Source of the DNA: Gavia stellata
Taxonomy: Eukaryota > Chordata > Aves > Gaviiformes > Gaviidae
DNA length: 64,000 nt
NCBI RefSeq assembly: GCF_030936135.1
Contig: NC_082594.1
Coordinates: forward strand, 17,323,553 to 17,387,552
Direction of reading: 5' to 3'
Of this stretch, positions 50,901 to 63,256 are shown piece after piece (the stretch's first letter is position 1; each line of letters begins with the position of its first letter). The position numbers and the translations under genes are program-made. The notes under the pieces are model-generated. The model was given only the letters and a program-made list of their open reading frames with translations, had not been told where the DNA came from and did no database searches.

Positions 50901-53900
50901 GCTCTAATTTTTCTTGTGGAGTCACACAGGCTTATGCTCTCCTTCATGTCAGATATAATCACAAAAATGTTAGAGAACTTCAAATAATATTTGAGAATGC
51001 TTTCTGGAGAAAAGCATTTCCCAATTTCTCTTTATTCCATGTACTAGCTTTCTGATTACTTTCAAATTTATTTTTATCCATGATTTTTTAATTGTAAAAA
51101 CTGTGTTATTTAATTTGAACAGACCAATTATCTTCTCTAACTTTCAGTACTTCAATATCACATCTTTTACTCTTGAATTGGAAACAACCTTCAGCATATG
51201 ACAAAGAAATAGGGAGAACTTTTCATATAGCTCAGTCTGGGCTGGACAGCCTCTAAAATGATCCTAAATGCCAATATAAATTTACCCTTAAATTATTTCT
51301 ATGACATCGTTATTATTTAAATTCTTGCAGGAGAACACATCTGTGGTGCTATTGCCAGACAGCTTGCAAATTTTGATGGATGTAAATGAGGACTAATTTA
51401 CCCTGGATCAGCAAAGACAGCTGTATGGGCGGACCTCTCCCTGCCGCCAAGGTCCGTCAGGCTCAGAGGCTGCCAGTGGGAGTACTGGGTCTGCCCTGGA
51501 TTCTGGTTTCCAAAGGATCTGGAGCTAAGCCTAGGAAGAGCAGGAGCCGTATCCACTCATTGTTGGGAGCTCTGGATAGGTCTGTTGTATGCTGTATTTA
51601 ACTCTGCGATTTGAATTTACATTCGAGTCAGATCGTTTGTACAAGTATAATTGTGTCAAAATCTTCTAACCTATTTCCATCAGCCCGGATTGGAAAACTC
51701 ACGAGCTGGGCTGTTACCTTGAGCTTGCTAAACTGTTGAGTTGGTTGTTGTAGATTTCTGTGCTGTGGCTATAAGCTGACTAATAGCTGACACTACTCAT
51801 TTCACTCCTTAAAAAAATCTTGATATTTTTATTTGAATAGTAACAGCTAAAAAACTGTCAAACCATCAGTTTAAATGCTTTATATTTTCATTCTCTCCTT
51901 GCTGTCAGGTACCATTTAATATTCACAGTTTTGTGGTGCAATCAGACATTCTGCTTTGTGCTTTAGGGCTGTTCCCCTGAGTTGGGAGCTTGTTGTAAAC
52001 CTGACTGGTTTTATTTTTCTTTTCCAAATAAATAAATGCTATGGGCCAGACCGTTAGCAGACCCAAATCAGTTTAATTCTACTGAAGTGAAAAGAACTTC
52101 GCAGACTAAAACCAGCTTATAGTTTGGCCCAATACTCTTGAAATAATGATCCCATTCAAAATCCACACCCTGCCTGACGTTTTCAAGGCTGGCTTTGATT
52201 TGAGTGTAGAAGTACAGGATGACTATTGCAAATGTAATGATGCATAGAAAATAACTATTTAAGCTAAGTGGAGCATTGCTTTTACTGCTAGAAGGCATTT
52301 AAGAATTCTGAGAACTGCTACTACTTAAGCTGTGTTTATAATGTTTATCTAAATGCAAATGAGAACATTGCTGTTTGTATATATGCTTGTCATTTTGTTT
52401 CACACAGTTCGTCAAGGAAAAAGCTTTGATAAACTTTCTGACGAAATACAACTTTCTAAAATAAAACTTCAATCAGTGCAAGAAACAGATAAGGGGTTTT
52501 TTAATGAAAAATATTTGTTTAAAAAAATGCTGAAGTTTTCAGTAAATGTTGTCTGTATTAGGTGTTTAGAACAGGCCCAGTACTTTGATATATTGTGAGA
52601 TAATAAATAAAGATGAAACAATAAATGTTCATCCAGTTTGCTTCTCTTTGCTTTAAAAGAAAGGCCTTCTTCAGCATAGTCATGATTCATACGCTTACGC
52701 TACTCTTCTCTTTTCAGTAATGCAACTCAAAAGAACAGCAGTACAATGAGATGCTACCCCTAAAAGATATTGCTTGACAACACAGACGAAGTTAAACAGA
52801 AAGCATCTGTTAAGCAGGTGTCCTCTAGAGAAGAGGTCTGTGGCCTTTTGAGGACTCAGTTTTCATCTTGCTCAGTTCCCTGGACTGGCTTACCCATCAG
52901 GGCTCCGGTGCCAGCGCTGGTACAGAGGAGGGGGGAGGTTGTCTAGCAGAGGAGGGGGCATGTGGGGTAAGGGCAGGCTGAGATGATCTCATTCCACAGA
53001 GGAACCAGGTCTCAGAGGTGGCTCCCACTTCTCTACGGCACAGCAGTGTCTTCCCCGGCTCCCTGGGAGCATGCACATCTCTTCAGCTGACGATCTTCCT
53101 CCTGAGGACCTTCAATTCCTCTGTAGGGAACAGTCTCAATCACAGCCCCTAACTGCTTCTTCATTTATCAAGCTCCCGTATGGCAAATAGGCCTATTTTT
53201 AAAGCCCAGCGTTTATTTCAGCACAAAGCAATGGTGACATATCCCTGCCTCTCACCACATCACTTATATCTTTGCGCGTTACAGAAAAAATACCAGTGGA
53301 GACCATGGTTCGTGTTGAAGCCCCACAGTTGACGTGGGCCGGGTGTGGTGCCCTGCTCTCCACACGAGTGGCACAAATCGGTCCTGATCTCCAGAGCGGG
53401 GGGATGCACCTCAGCGGGAGGCGAGGACGTGCACCCCACTGAGCTGAGGAGCAGAGTGGCGACCGCCGTGCCTCTGGTTTGCCCGGTGGCTTGTGGGGAA
53501 CAGCCAGCTGCAGCTAAAGCTGAGGGTTTAAGCCCATCCTCTCACTGTTGTTAGTTGTACACCAGAACTACAAGGTACTTTTCTGGCAGTGGGTTTGGCT
53601 TTTCTTGGTCCTGGGATACAAACCCTGGAGAGGAGGAAGGTTTTAACCATGTGTTTGTAATGTAAGTAAGTGATGTGCCCTTATGTTCAGCAGCACTGAA
53701 TACATGGAAGTCTTTGGGGAAGGACACACATCATCAGATGGAGTCTATTGGTGCTCAGGACTGGGGGCCTAAGTGTTGGGTTGGGCTGTAAATGCTATAA
53801 TCTTTGGCGTCCAGCATGATAACAGTGGCTGTAACTTGCTGTCTGCTATTCTCATAAATACAGTGGAAGAAGGTTAATTATCTGGCCAGAGTTACTGGTA

Positions 53901-54020
53901 TTTGGGGCTGAATGAGTACACAAGAACTTCTTTCATGCAACTCCATTAGTTTTCCAAAGAGGTGCACCTGTTTCCACAAGGGTCAAGCAACATCTGGGAG
54001 TTTCCTGAGTATTTCCCATT

Positions 54021-54050
54021 CCCCACCCCCCCACCCCTCCCCCCACCCCC
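54021..54050 (-). other. G-quadruplex-prone tract (C-rich on + strand)
   Basis: Five C runs of four to seven bases separated by single A or T bases on the + strand give the minus strand several G tracts with 1-nt loops, a strong intramolecular G4 pattern. Confidence 0.75.
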
Positions 54051-54641
54051 AAAAATCACCCACTGTCCCTTCACACTCGGCTGTTGATCAGCCTCAGCAT
54101 GACACCACCTCCCAGGTTACCCTGCTATTTTCATGCAGACCATCTTCTGACCACATTAACATGCAACGTGTTTTTTGGGCAAAGGCTCCTCTCGGTTCTT
54201 GGAGACACTTAGCTGCTTTTTGGTTTTACTCTGAATAGAAGATGAACACTGATGTTTTTGGCTTCAGCAGTCTTCATCCAGCCTCCTGGGCAAAAAAATT
54301 TAATAGTGACTTACCTAAACAGGGTAGTGTCTTCTGAGCAATTAATGATGAAGAGCTTGCACAGCATCTTGAACATGTAAAAGCCTTAACATCAGCAACA
54401 AATTGGGAAAAAAATTATTTCAAATTTAATTTTAAATGAAAGTGTTTAAGTGGCTTCCAGTATATTAAAATCTATCACGTCATATTATACATTACCAAAA
54501 AACCCTCAGAAACAGTTTGAGCAGTGGATGTAAGGTTACTATATTGTCATTGGTATTTTAAGAGGCGATATATTGCTTTTGCTTTGCACAATGCTGCACT
54601 GGTGACAGCTCAGAGAATTACTTCAAGAATGTGAGTAATTC

Positions 54642-54655
54642 CATTGACGTCAATG
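54642..54655. promoter_or_regulatory. Perfect CRE (TGACGTCA) in a 14-bp palindrome
   Basis: CATTGACGTCAATG is its own reverse complement and contains a consensus CREB/ATF site at 54645-54652. It lies far from any recognised gene. Similar CATTGAnnTCAATG text also occurs in old amniote repeats, so function is uncertain. Confidence 0.35.
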
Positions 54656-57522
54656 ACAATTGCTTTGGAAAGAGTGCACTGACTTGAGTGAGAATGCCAA
54701 CTTACATCCAGCTAAGCATGGATTCAGTGCTGGTGCTGGTATAGGGAGCGGGTGTTTATTTTGTACTCCACCCCCCGCACAGACACCGTGCAGGAGGCAG
54801 AAATAGCTCCTGCACTGCTGTTTTGAGGTATCTGCAACTGAGGAGTCTTTCGTCTTTTGCAGAGAAATTATAGTATTTTTCTTCTTTATTTCAGAAGTAT
54901 ATCTAAAAATGGGAGGAAAGCAGAACAGTAACTTGATTTGTCTTAGACTAGCACTTGCCAGGAGAAGGGGAATAGGAAGACTTATAATTACTAAACATTC
55001 CCTGGAAAACTGCTTGTCTAAATAGCTAAAACTGTTGTAAGTCACTATTAAACCCAATGGCCAAGTGTTGCTATGGAGATATTATTTCATAAAAATCTTA
55101 CTTAGCTGCTTTCCATTCACATTTAAACCATCATATGTAATTACTTCAATTTCCCAGTCCCAAGCTACAGAGAGAGCTTGGAAGCTCATTGCCTTTCACA
55201 GTTCAATCCTTATGGAGCTAAACTTACTGGAATAAAAAACATCTATGAATGTACAAAGTAGATAAGGGCTGATTACTTCTTTCTGATAAAACTGGAGGAA
55301 TTTTTTAGTAAACCACTCCAATTCAGCATTTTTAGGTGAAATTGCAAAGGTTAATAAGGGTTGTTAAAATAGCGCTTGTAAAAAAATTTTTGCTCGATGG
55401 TTATTTGGAAGCTACAACCTCCACCATCAAAAATGTAACAGTTACTGTATGCAGTCTGAATTTTCCATTGCTTGAACATTATTGACAACTTCTAATAAGT
55501 GGTAAAAAATAATTAACATTTGAGAGTGCCAGCAATAGAAGCCAAAAAGAAGGATCAAGACAGTCCAGAGATTTACAAGTTGCTTAGAAATATTCTCCCT
55601 CTACTGAGCAAGAAAAGGTCGCTTCAAAAAGTGTGAGATATTAGAGTAAGGGAAGTAAAAAAAGTAAAATCAGGTGTGAAATCTTATGGAAAAGAGTATG
55701 TAAGATGGAAACCAACTGAATTTGCTGAGTTATAAACAACTTCTCCAACTTGCAGTATGACGAATGAATGGCTGTGCCACTTGAATCAGCACGGAAATTC
55801 TGCAGCACTTTCTGCCAGATCTGAAATTGGGCAGGCTGCTAGTTAGCTCTGTGTACCATTTCAAAATTGTAGAAAAGAAATGCAATGACATATCCAAAAT
55901 AAATCCCCAGTATGAAAAGCTGTGCACTTGGGTGTGAATTTTGCCATCTGGAGAAGAACAGTTGTCAGCAGGGAGACGGTGCCTAAAAGACGAGCCAGAG
56001 GATGAAGTCTTCCTGTTGCTTGAGTTCAGTGACAATCTGAAAATGAACAAGTGACCCAAGTCCAGCAGCCAGGTTACAAAGTCTTTGCGACTTTTCATGA
56101 AAAAGATGCTTTTTAATACTAATTAATATCAAGTAATTAAATGCCATACACATATAGAAGAAAAAGATCACCTCTCTGCAAAAACACTTTCAATCCAAGC
56201 ACGAAGCCGAAAACAGAAAGTGGAAAAGGGCAGAGGGATGGAAATGATGCTTTTTTCTGCTGCATTAGCAGTGACTGATAAGAACACCAGCACAGCAAAT
56301 GCATGGACTCACTATGAACTTACCAAGGGGAAAAATAAGGAAAGATGAACCCTTTGTGTGTCGATGGCTGTACGTGCAATGCTAGTGCCCGGGCTCCTGC
56401 TTTGCGGTACTGAGCAGAACATCCCATGGCTGCTGAGAGGAGCCCCAGTCACTGCCTGGGAAAAGAGTTGCAGACATGAAATGGAAAGTATAAGAAGTTG
56501 AATAAGATGTGAATCATTGTATGGGAAAGCAAGGACAAATGCTTGGATTTTCCCTGTGGAGCTGCTTGCTTAGGCAGGATAGTGTTACCGCTAAGCATCG
56601 CTGACATGCTTCTCCTCGTTGTTTAAACCAGCACCACAAGCAGATTATTTTGATGGCAACACCATGCTCACAGACACAGACTGTGGTTTTGGTCTTTTTT
56701 TCATTTCATTAAACTCCCTTCCACTTTGTCTGTCAATTAATCCTGAGACAAATCTCATTTTCACCGCTTCCCCTCTCCAGAGTACCCCAATGCAGTTACA
56801 GGGAGGTGAGAATGGGTTGAGGGTTTCTTTCTAACATTCACTGTCTTTAACAGTGACTTTTCCCTCCTTTTCATTTTTTTGGCTACCCCTCTGCCTGCTT
56901 TCTCAGGATGTTCACAGAGGAAAGATGTCCAGGGAGCAAGCAGTGTGAGCTGTGCCCTCCGCCCAGGCGGGGTGTCGAGCCCCAGCATCTCTGTGGTGCT
57001 GCTCACGGCACTGGCAGCCAAATCACACAGCTTTGTTGCCCTTGGGCTTTGGCTATCCCAACTCCCTGTACTGTTAACACAATGTGAATGCCCACAAACT
57101 TTTTCAGATTATGATAGGAAAAGTCCCTTTTGCTTTCACAGGAGGTCGGATAGCCGTGTTCCTTGGGATGCCAAAGAGCTGCTCTTGCAGCAGTCCTGTG
57201 AATTCCTGCTTGACACTTGGCAGCAAATTGTACTTGATTGCATATTTTTCTTTTTGTGAAATATGAATGGATTTGTGAAAAATAGAAGAAAATGAACCTC
57301 AGAAGGAGGCCAGCAGGACTCTACTGTTAAAATAAGTGAACACAACATCATTCTCTTAGTAGCTTTTGCTGCGTTTTAATATTTTATATATTTTTTACAG
57401 GAATGCCAGAGATCTTGTTTTTCATTGTTTCATGCAATGACTATATTGCATTCTGTTTAGTAAAACATCTACAATTTCCCATAAAATCTGAAATAGTCTA
57501 TTTAAAGATAAACATGACACAG

Positions 57523-57544
57523 TTTCAGGGTTATAACCCTGAAA
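57523..57544. repeat. Perfect 22-bp palindrome
   Basis: The half-site TTTCAGGGTTA is followed directly by its exact reverse complement TAACCCTGAAA, with no spacer. Confidence 0.85.
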
Positions 57545-58012
57545 GAATGAAAGCTGACATCTCAGTTTATTCCCAGAGCAGCAGCCAAGCATCTGCTCAT
57601 TCACTGAAATGTGCTGATGTGGTGTTCAACTTGAGGAGCTCACAATGACTAATGGTACAAAACAAGATTATCTTTGGTATTAAGAAGAAAAAATCTGTTT
57701 ATGTGAGGTAAATAGTGGCACATAATTTTTTTGCTATCAGGTAATCACCTCTAGGGTGATATAACAGTTAAATACTCTTTTTGTCAGAGTTTGAAAAAAA
57801 GCTCCAGTACATAGGCATTACTGCCTGGTCATGACTGAGTGTGAAACACAAGGGGGTTTTTGTATAAATCAGATGTCTGAAATGCAGAAGACCTGCAGAA
57901 GCAATCATAGATCTATACTGTTCGGCCATCTAACCTAGTCACACATGTGGATGCGCGAGGACCTGACAGAAGTAGAAATGTACAAAGTGATTTAAGTCAG
58001 ACAACTCAGTTT

Positions 58013-58960
58013 TCTACTTGGCATTTCGCTTCGTTGAACTTCATGAGGTTCTTGTTGGCCAACTTCTCCAGCCTATCCAGGTCCCTCTGAATGGCAGCAC
58101 ACCCATGTGATGTATCAACCACTCTTCCTGGTTTTGTGTCATCTGTGAACTTGGTAAGAGTACAGTGTCCCACCATCCAGGTCACTAATGAAGATGTTAA
58201 ACAGTGTTGGCCCCAATATCAATCCCTGTGGCACACCTCCAGCTGGGCTTTGTGCTGCTGACCACAACTCTGTCAGCCAGTTTTCACAATCCACCTCACA
58301 GTTCATTTATCTAGTACAACTTCATCTATTTGTCTATGAGGATGTTAAGTGAGACAGTGTGGAAAGCTTTACTGAAATTGAGATAAACAACTTCCACTGT
58401 TCTCCCCTCATCCACTGAGCCTGTCTTTTCATTGCAGAAGGCTATCAGGCTTTGTAAATCCATGCTGACTACTCCCTATCACCATTTTGTCCTTCACATG
58501 GCTGGAAGTGTCTTTTAGGAGGACTTGTTCCATCACCTTCCCAGAGATTAAGGTAAGGTTCACCAGTCTGTAGTTCCCCAAGTCCTCCTTCTTGCCCTTC
58601 TTGAAGTAAGAGTGAAATTTGCTTTCCTCCAGTCCTGAGAAACTTCTCCCAATCTCCACAACCCCTCTGAGATAATCAATCAAGAGTGGCCTTGAATGAC
58701 ATTGGCCAGCTCCCTCAACATTTGTGGGTGCATCCCATCAGGTCCCATAAACTTGTGTATGTCTAGTTTGTTTAAATGTTCCCTAACTGGATTCCTCTCT
58801 ACTGAGGGTAAGTTGTCCTTGCTCCAGTCTTTCCCATGTCTCTCAGGGGTCTGGGATTCCTGATGGCATATCATACCAGTAAAGACTGAGGTGAAGAACT
58901 CATTGAGTACCTCAGCCTTTTCCATATTCTCAGCAGGTGCCCCACATTTCCTCTCACCTT
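58013..58960 (-). mobile_element. CR1 LINE fragment spanning the RT domain, minus strand
   Basis: Read on the minus strand it runs through EKAEVLNEFFTSVFTG and [20 protein letters not shown] (58925 down to 58680), then [20 protein letters not shown] and [15 protein letters not shown] (about 58610 down to 58430). Decayed RT sequence follows to a RT-box region that has lost its frame, and the end corresponds to the CR1 FNKGK segment. Stops and frameshifts interrupt it throughout, and both element ends are missing, so it is a fossil. Confidence 0.9.
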
Positions 58961-58989
58961 CCTTTTACCGATGATGCAGCTTTAGAAGC

Positions 58990-59800
58990 CTTTCTTGTTT
59001 CCTTTCACATCCCCCATCCTCACAATATTCAACTGTGCCCCTGGTCATACACCCCAGGTTGCTGTTGGCCGTCTTTGCAGCCAGGACTCGCTGCTGGCCC
59101 GTGTCCTGCTCGCTGCCCAATGGGACCTCCAGGGCTTTTGCTGCGGAGCGGCTCCCTGGTAGTCAGTCCCCAGTCTGGGTTGTTGCAGATGCCTTTCCTT
59201 CCTAGGGGCAGGACTCAGCATTTCTCCTTGTTGAATCTCATGGCTCACTCCTCCAGCCTGACCCGGTCCCTCTGGATGGCAGCCCTTTCTTTAAGTCTCC
59301 CCCCAGTTTGGCATCATCTGCAAGCACAATGAAAGTGCACTCAGTCACCTCCTCCAGCCTCTGATAAAGATGTTAAGCAGACAGGTCCCAGCAGAGACCC
59401 CTGTGGTGCGCCCCTTGTACCAGCCTGCCAGCCTTTTACCCACCTGCTTGTTTCCAAGCCAGATCTTGGATACAAGAATATTGTGGGAGATAGTGTCAAA
59501 AGCCTTGCTAAAGCCGAGGCACTTGATTTTACCACTCTGTACTGCTCTCCTCTTGAAAAATCTGCCCAGTTTATCACAGAAGGCAGTCAGGCTGGTCAGG
59601 CAGGGCTTATCCTCAGTAAATATTTGCCAAGTGTTCCCAGTCAGCTGCTTCTTGTGCTCAGAAATGCTCTACAAGAGGCCTCGCTCTACAGTGTGCCCAG
59701 GGAGGAAGTTTTCAAGTAAGGCTGAGTGACCTGTGGTTCCCATGTCATCCTTTTGGCCTCTTTTGAAGGTGGGTGCATCCTTTGTCTTTTTTGACTGATT
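58990..59800 (-). mobile_element. Second CR1-type LINE fragment, different subfamily, minus strand
   Basis: The minus strand from about 59577 reads ISWADFSRGE-like and SKAFDTIS-like RT text, then APQGSLLGPVCL, then a decayed ADDAKLGG box and AIQRD, then KGICNNPDWGLTTREPLR near 59200. The last segment differs clearly from the neighbouring CR1 copy, so this is another CR1 lineage. It is interrupted by frameshifts. Its left edge touches the preceding element within tens of bases. Confidence 0.8.
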
Positions 59801-62800
59801 TGCACTTGACTGAAGGGACAAATGACAAGGGATGCACATCTGTAGGTGCTGATGTCTGCAACAGACTGAGCTTTCTGCATCTCTTTTATCTGGAGGAACA
59901 TGGGATCTTCTAGGGCATGATTCTTATCAGCTTAATAGAGGTGTTTAACACACTGAGCGGAGTTGCTGACTTAAAGTGCCCACTTGCCTCCACTAACAGT
60001 GGGAGTCTGGGGGACAAGCTCCACCGTGGACACGTGAAATGAAGCTCAGCACTTCAGACAAGCTTTGCTTTCTCCCATTACACCTGAGTGGCTTGACACA
60101 GGCTGCCACTGAGGTGGTGAGTAACAGCAGCATGACCCTGCCTTGGGAGCACTAGACAGGCAGCACAGTGATGCCATTTGCTTCAAGTAAGTCTCGTTTC
60201 TCTCAGCAGCTGTGAGTGGATGATGACCGGGACGGCAGGATGGTGCTACTGCACAGGCAAGCATTGTCATCGGAGGTAAGGTTTCTCGATTCTTTCTTTT
60301 CAGAGGACGCTATCATTTCAGAGTATTCCTCTTGATATCCAGCAATGAGAAAACGTGGTTGATATTGTTGAAAAATTAGGGAATAAAATTATCATTTACC
60401 TAGGAAGCTTTTGTCACAGAGAGAGCAAACTAAAACCTTTGTGTTCTTTTTATTTTAATTCTCCTTTTTAACAGCAGAATATGTAATTTCTGATTGGTGG
60501 CATCTGCAGCAAATCCCAAAAACTTTAAGCCTGAACCAAGGATTAGCATTTGTTGTTTTTTCCCATATGCTACTGAAAAATGTGGCCCTTTATCAAATGC
60601 ACTGTGGCTGAGACATTCAGCTGGAGGATCTTTTCTAGCGCTGCTGTCATTAGGAAATCACCTAAACCTATTTTTCTCCTAAGGCGCTGAGGAAATAATT
60701 GAATACCTTAGAACAACAGTAAATATCCATAGATGATGTGGAGGTTACAGACCATAATCTGTGTGTGTTATTGTGGGTATTTTGTGAATTGCCCATAGTT
60801 CAGCTGTATATAAATCCCCTTATGGGTTCTTCTCATAACAAATATTTTCAAGGAAAGCCATTTGGTTAAAGTAAGAATTAAACCTTCCAGCAACTATATA
60901 CAAATGAACAATTCCTTCTAGCAACAGTTTGCAGATCGAAGTTTAAAAACCAGTTGCAGATGTGGGGACCATGAATGGAGTGTCTCCTTTTTGGAATGTC
61001 TCCTGTTTGCACTAAGGTCACAATGGTGACAGTCACCCAGCTGCATGGTCAGCCTTCCAACCACGCATCCTTTCTGAAAGACAGTATTTAATTGCCTGCT
61101 TGAGTCTTGAGGGGACAGAATTGGCTTTTGAGTCCATTTTATTGGATAACATGCAATGTGCTGTCTCCTCACCTTACTATTTTTTGAAGATTAGGATCTG
61201 AGCAAATAGTCACTTTATGTATTAAAGGTTTTAAAATCTATTGTTTTGTTATATCCTATTGTGTTATTATATCCTCCATTTACTCTCCAGACTGCTGTGA
61301 GCATTAATTAAACAATATTTGAAGTGTCACTACAAAATATGATTATAGACACAGCTGATTTTCATGCAAAATTAGCAGAAGGGAGAAAACCCTGTTCTAA
61401 GTAATCTGCTTTAGCAAATCTAATTTAAACATCTCAAAATTTGTTTTAGGAAATCATAATGAGCTATAGTTAATGTTCTGTGTGCATCTTAACGTTTTCC
61501 TTAAATCTTCCGCAATGTTTAGTTTTCAGTTTTCAGAACAGAAGAACTTGGGCAGATTTTGCTGTGGATTTTCAAGACAACCAGGGAATAGATCTTTCTA
61601 ATCCTTGAAAGCAGTTGTCACTTCCCTGTTGGTGCAGGTTCTCTCCATGTACAGAATTGTAAACACCTCTGACACAAACACAGACATTTGCATTATGCAA
61701 CATTTGCTCAGAGAATTAGAGCAAAATCAGCTGTTAAAACTTTAGATCTGAAATTCTCTGAGTAAACTGGGCACTGACTGAAAACCACGCTTTGTAACAT
61801 GATCTGATCCCGTCACTAGATTATACACTGTTTGAATGGAGGGAGAATAAAAAATATAATTGCAACTGAGTTGAACTCTCTAGAAATGTGAATATTTATT
61901 CAGAAATGCTAGGCTAGTGAGGGATTTTCTAACTTACAGTCCCATCTGTACTATGGCATGCAAAGTGTTTGTATCAGCCTCAGGAGTAAAACCTCTCAAA
62001 CAGCTGGTACATGTTTGGTATGTGATGTTTCAGTTCTACGTATGATGCAAAGCATTTTAGTTCTGTCTCACAAAGGCAGGATGCTCATCCAGTCCCTTCT
62101 CCTACCAACAATTTCTCTGAAACTCAAATTTTTGTTTTGAGCTGGGATGGAGGCCATTCTGGTCTGTAGTACGGGGGGGAAAATTCATGTGTTTGGTCTG
62201 AATTCTCACCTTCATTGTGTGGGTACCCTAGAAGAGGTGTTCACCTTCAGGTCCATCTCCAGTGGCATAGCCCTGTAAGGGAGCCCTATGGTAACACTGC
62301 AAAAATTCTGCACTTTATTATTTCAATAACAGCAGTTTTCTGGTGCCAATCTTGAGGCACTTAAAGGAATCCTCCTTCTACTTCTCTTCCTCTCGCAGCT
62401 ACGTCCCTTTTAGGGCACAGCAGGCAGCCAGAGGATGCAGGCACACCTCCCTCCTCTGCCCTTAGCAACCTGGTGCTGTTCTTGCATGAAGGGAGGATGA
62501 AGGAGAAAGAAAATCCCAGTCCCCTCAGTCCCAAGTCTTCTCTCCCTTCCTGTGAACAGAGATGGCTTTAAACCCTCTGAATATGCCTTTCCTAATGCAA
62601 ATACATTCACAGGTCCTTTTGAGTGTAATGGATTAAAAATTAAAAGTGAAGTTTGGAATGGAACTGCCAACCTGAATTTGCTTTTGTCAGAGTATTGCAT
62701 AGCAGCCTGGATGACAGATTTCTTTTAAGACCATGTTTCAGTTGAAGCTTTGTTTATCAAATTCCTCATAAAAAGCATGCTGTTTTAATTTCTTGGTAAC

Positions 62801-63200
62801 TTTTTTTTCTTGCTTACCACTTTCTGTAGCGGTGTATCATCACGCCCTTTCCTGGAGAAGGAAGACTGCAGCATGGAGTATTTGTGTGCAGTAGGTTATC
62901 AGAAATGTGATTCAGTCAGAGCTTAAAACAAGAAAAAGGAGAATAAATTACAAGTCTCATGAGATACAATAACTTCACTCGCTTCAGGACTTCAGTTTTA
63001 TACAAGGATGTCAGGAGGAGAAGTTAAAACTGCACAGGTAGTCCTGCTCTTCCTAATTCTCGAGTGCTCAACTCAAGTACTTTAGCCTCCTGAGATAGTT
63101 CCTTCAACCCAGCTTTTTCGTGCATAGCGTATGTAATTATTTATATACAGCCTGCTTCTTCACCTACAAACAGTAGCTACTATTCCGAAAATTTCAGGTA
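59800..63200. other. Unassigned intergenic DNA
   Basis: Mixed-composition sequence with only short open frames on both strands. I recognise no gene, RNA or repeat family in it. Confidence 0.6.
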
Positions 63201-63216
63201 ATAGGAGGAGAAAAGC

Positions 63217-63256
63217 CTTTTATATAAGGCTCTTTTTTAAGAGCCTTATATAAAAG
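63217..63256. repeat. Perfect 18-bp inverted repeat with 4-nt loop
   Basis: CTTTTATATAAGGCTCTT at 63217-63234 and its exact reverse complement at 63239-63256 flank the loop TTTT. Either strand could fold into an uninterrupted 18-bp stem. No surrounding transposon ends or coding sequence are visible. Confidence 0.9.

Larger units (their letters stand above)
40346..58010. other. Gene-poor intergenic stretch
   Basis: No open frame exceeds about 135 codons and none resembles a known family. The stretch holds two MIR-type relics, TA/CA repeats, a G4-prone tract and several inverted repeats listed separately. In mammals a large gene-poor interval follows AASDHPPT before GUCY1A2, and this fits that arrangement. 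Confidence 0.65.

Noticed and set aside
54650..55057. 135-codon minus-strand open frame
   Set aside because: No domain resemblance and isolated in gene-poor DNA; treated as chance.
55730..56098. 122-codon minus-strand open frame
   Set aside because: No recognisable domain, no promoter or splice context, and a length possible by chance in a 64-kb window. A fossil repeat is possible.
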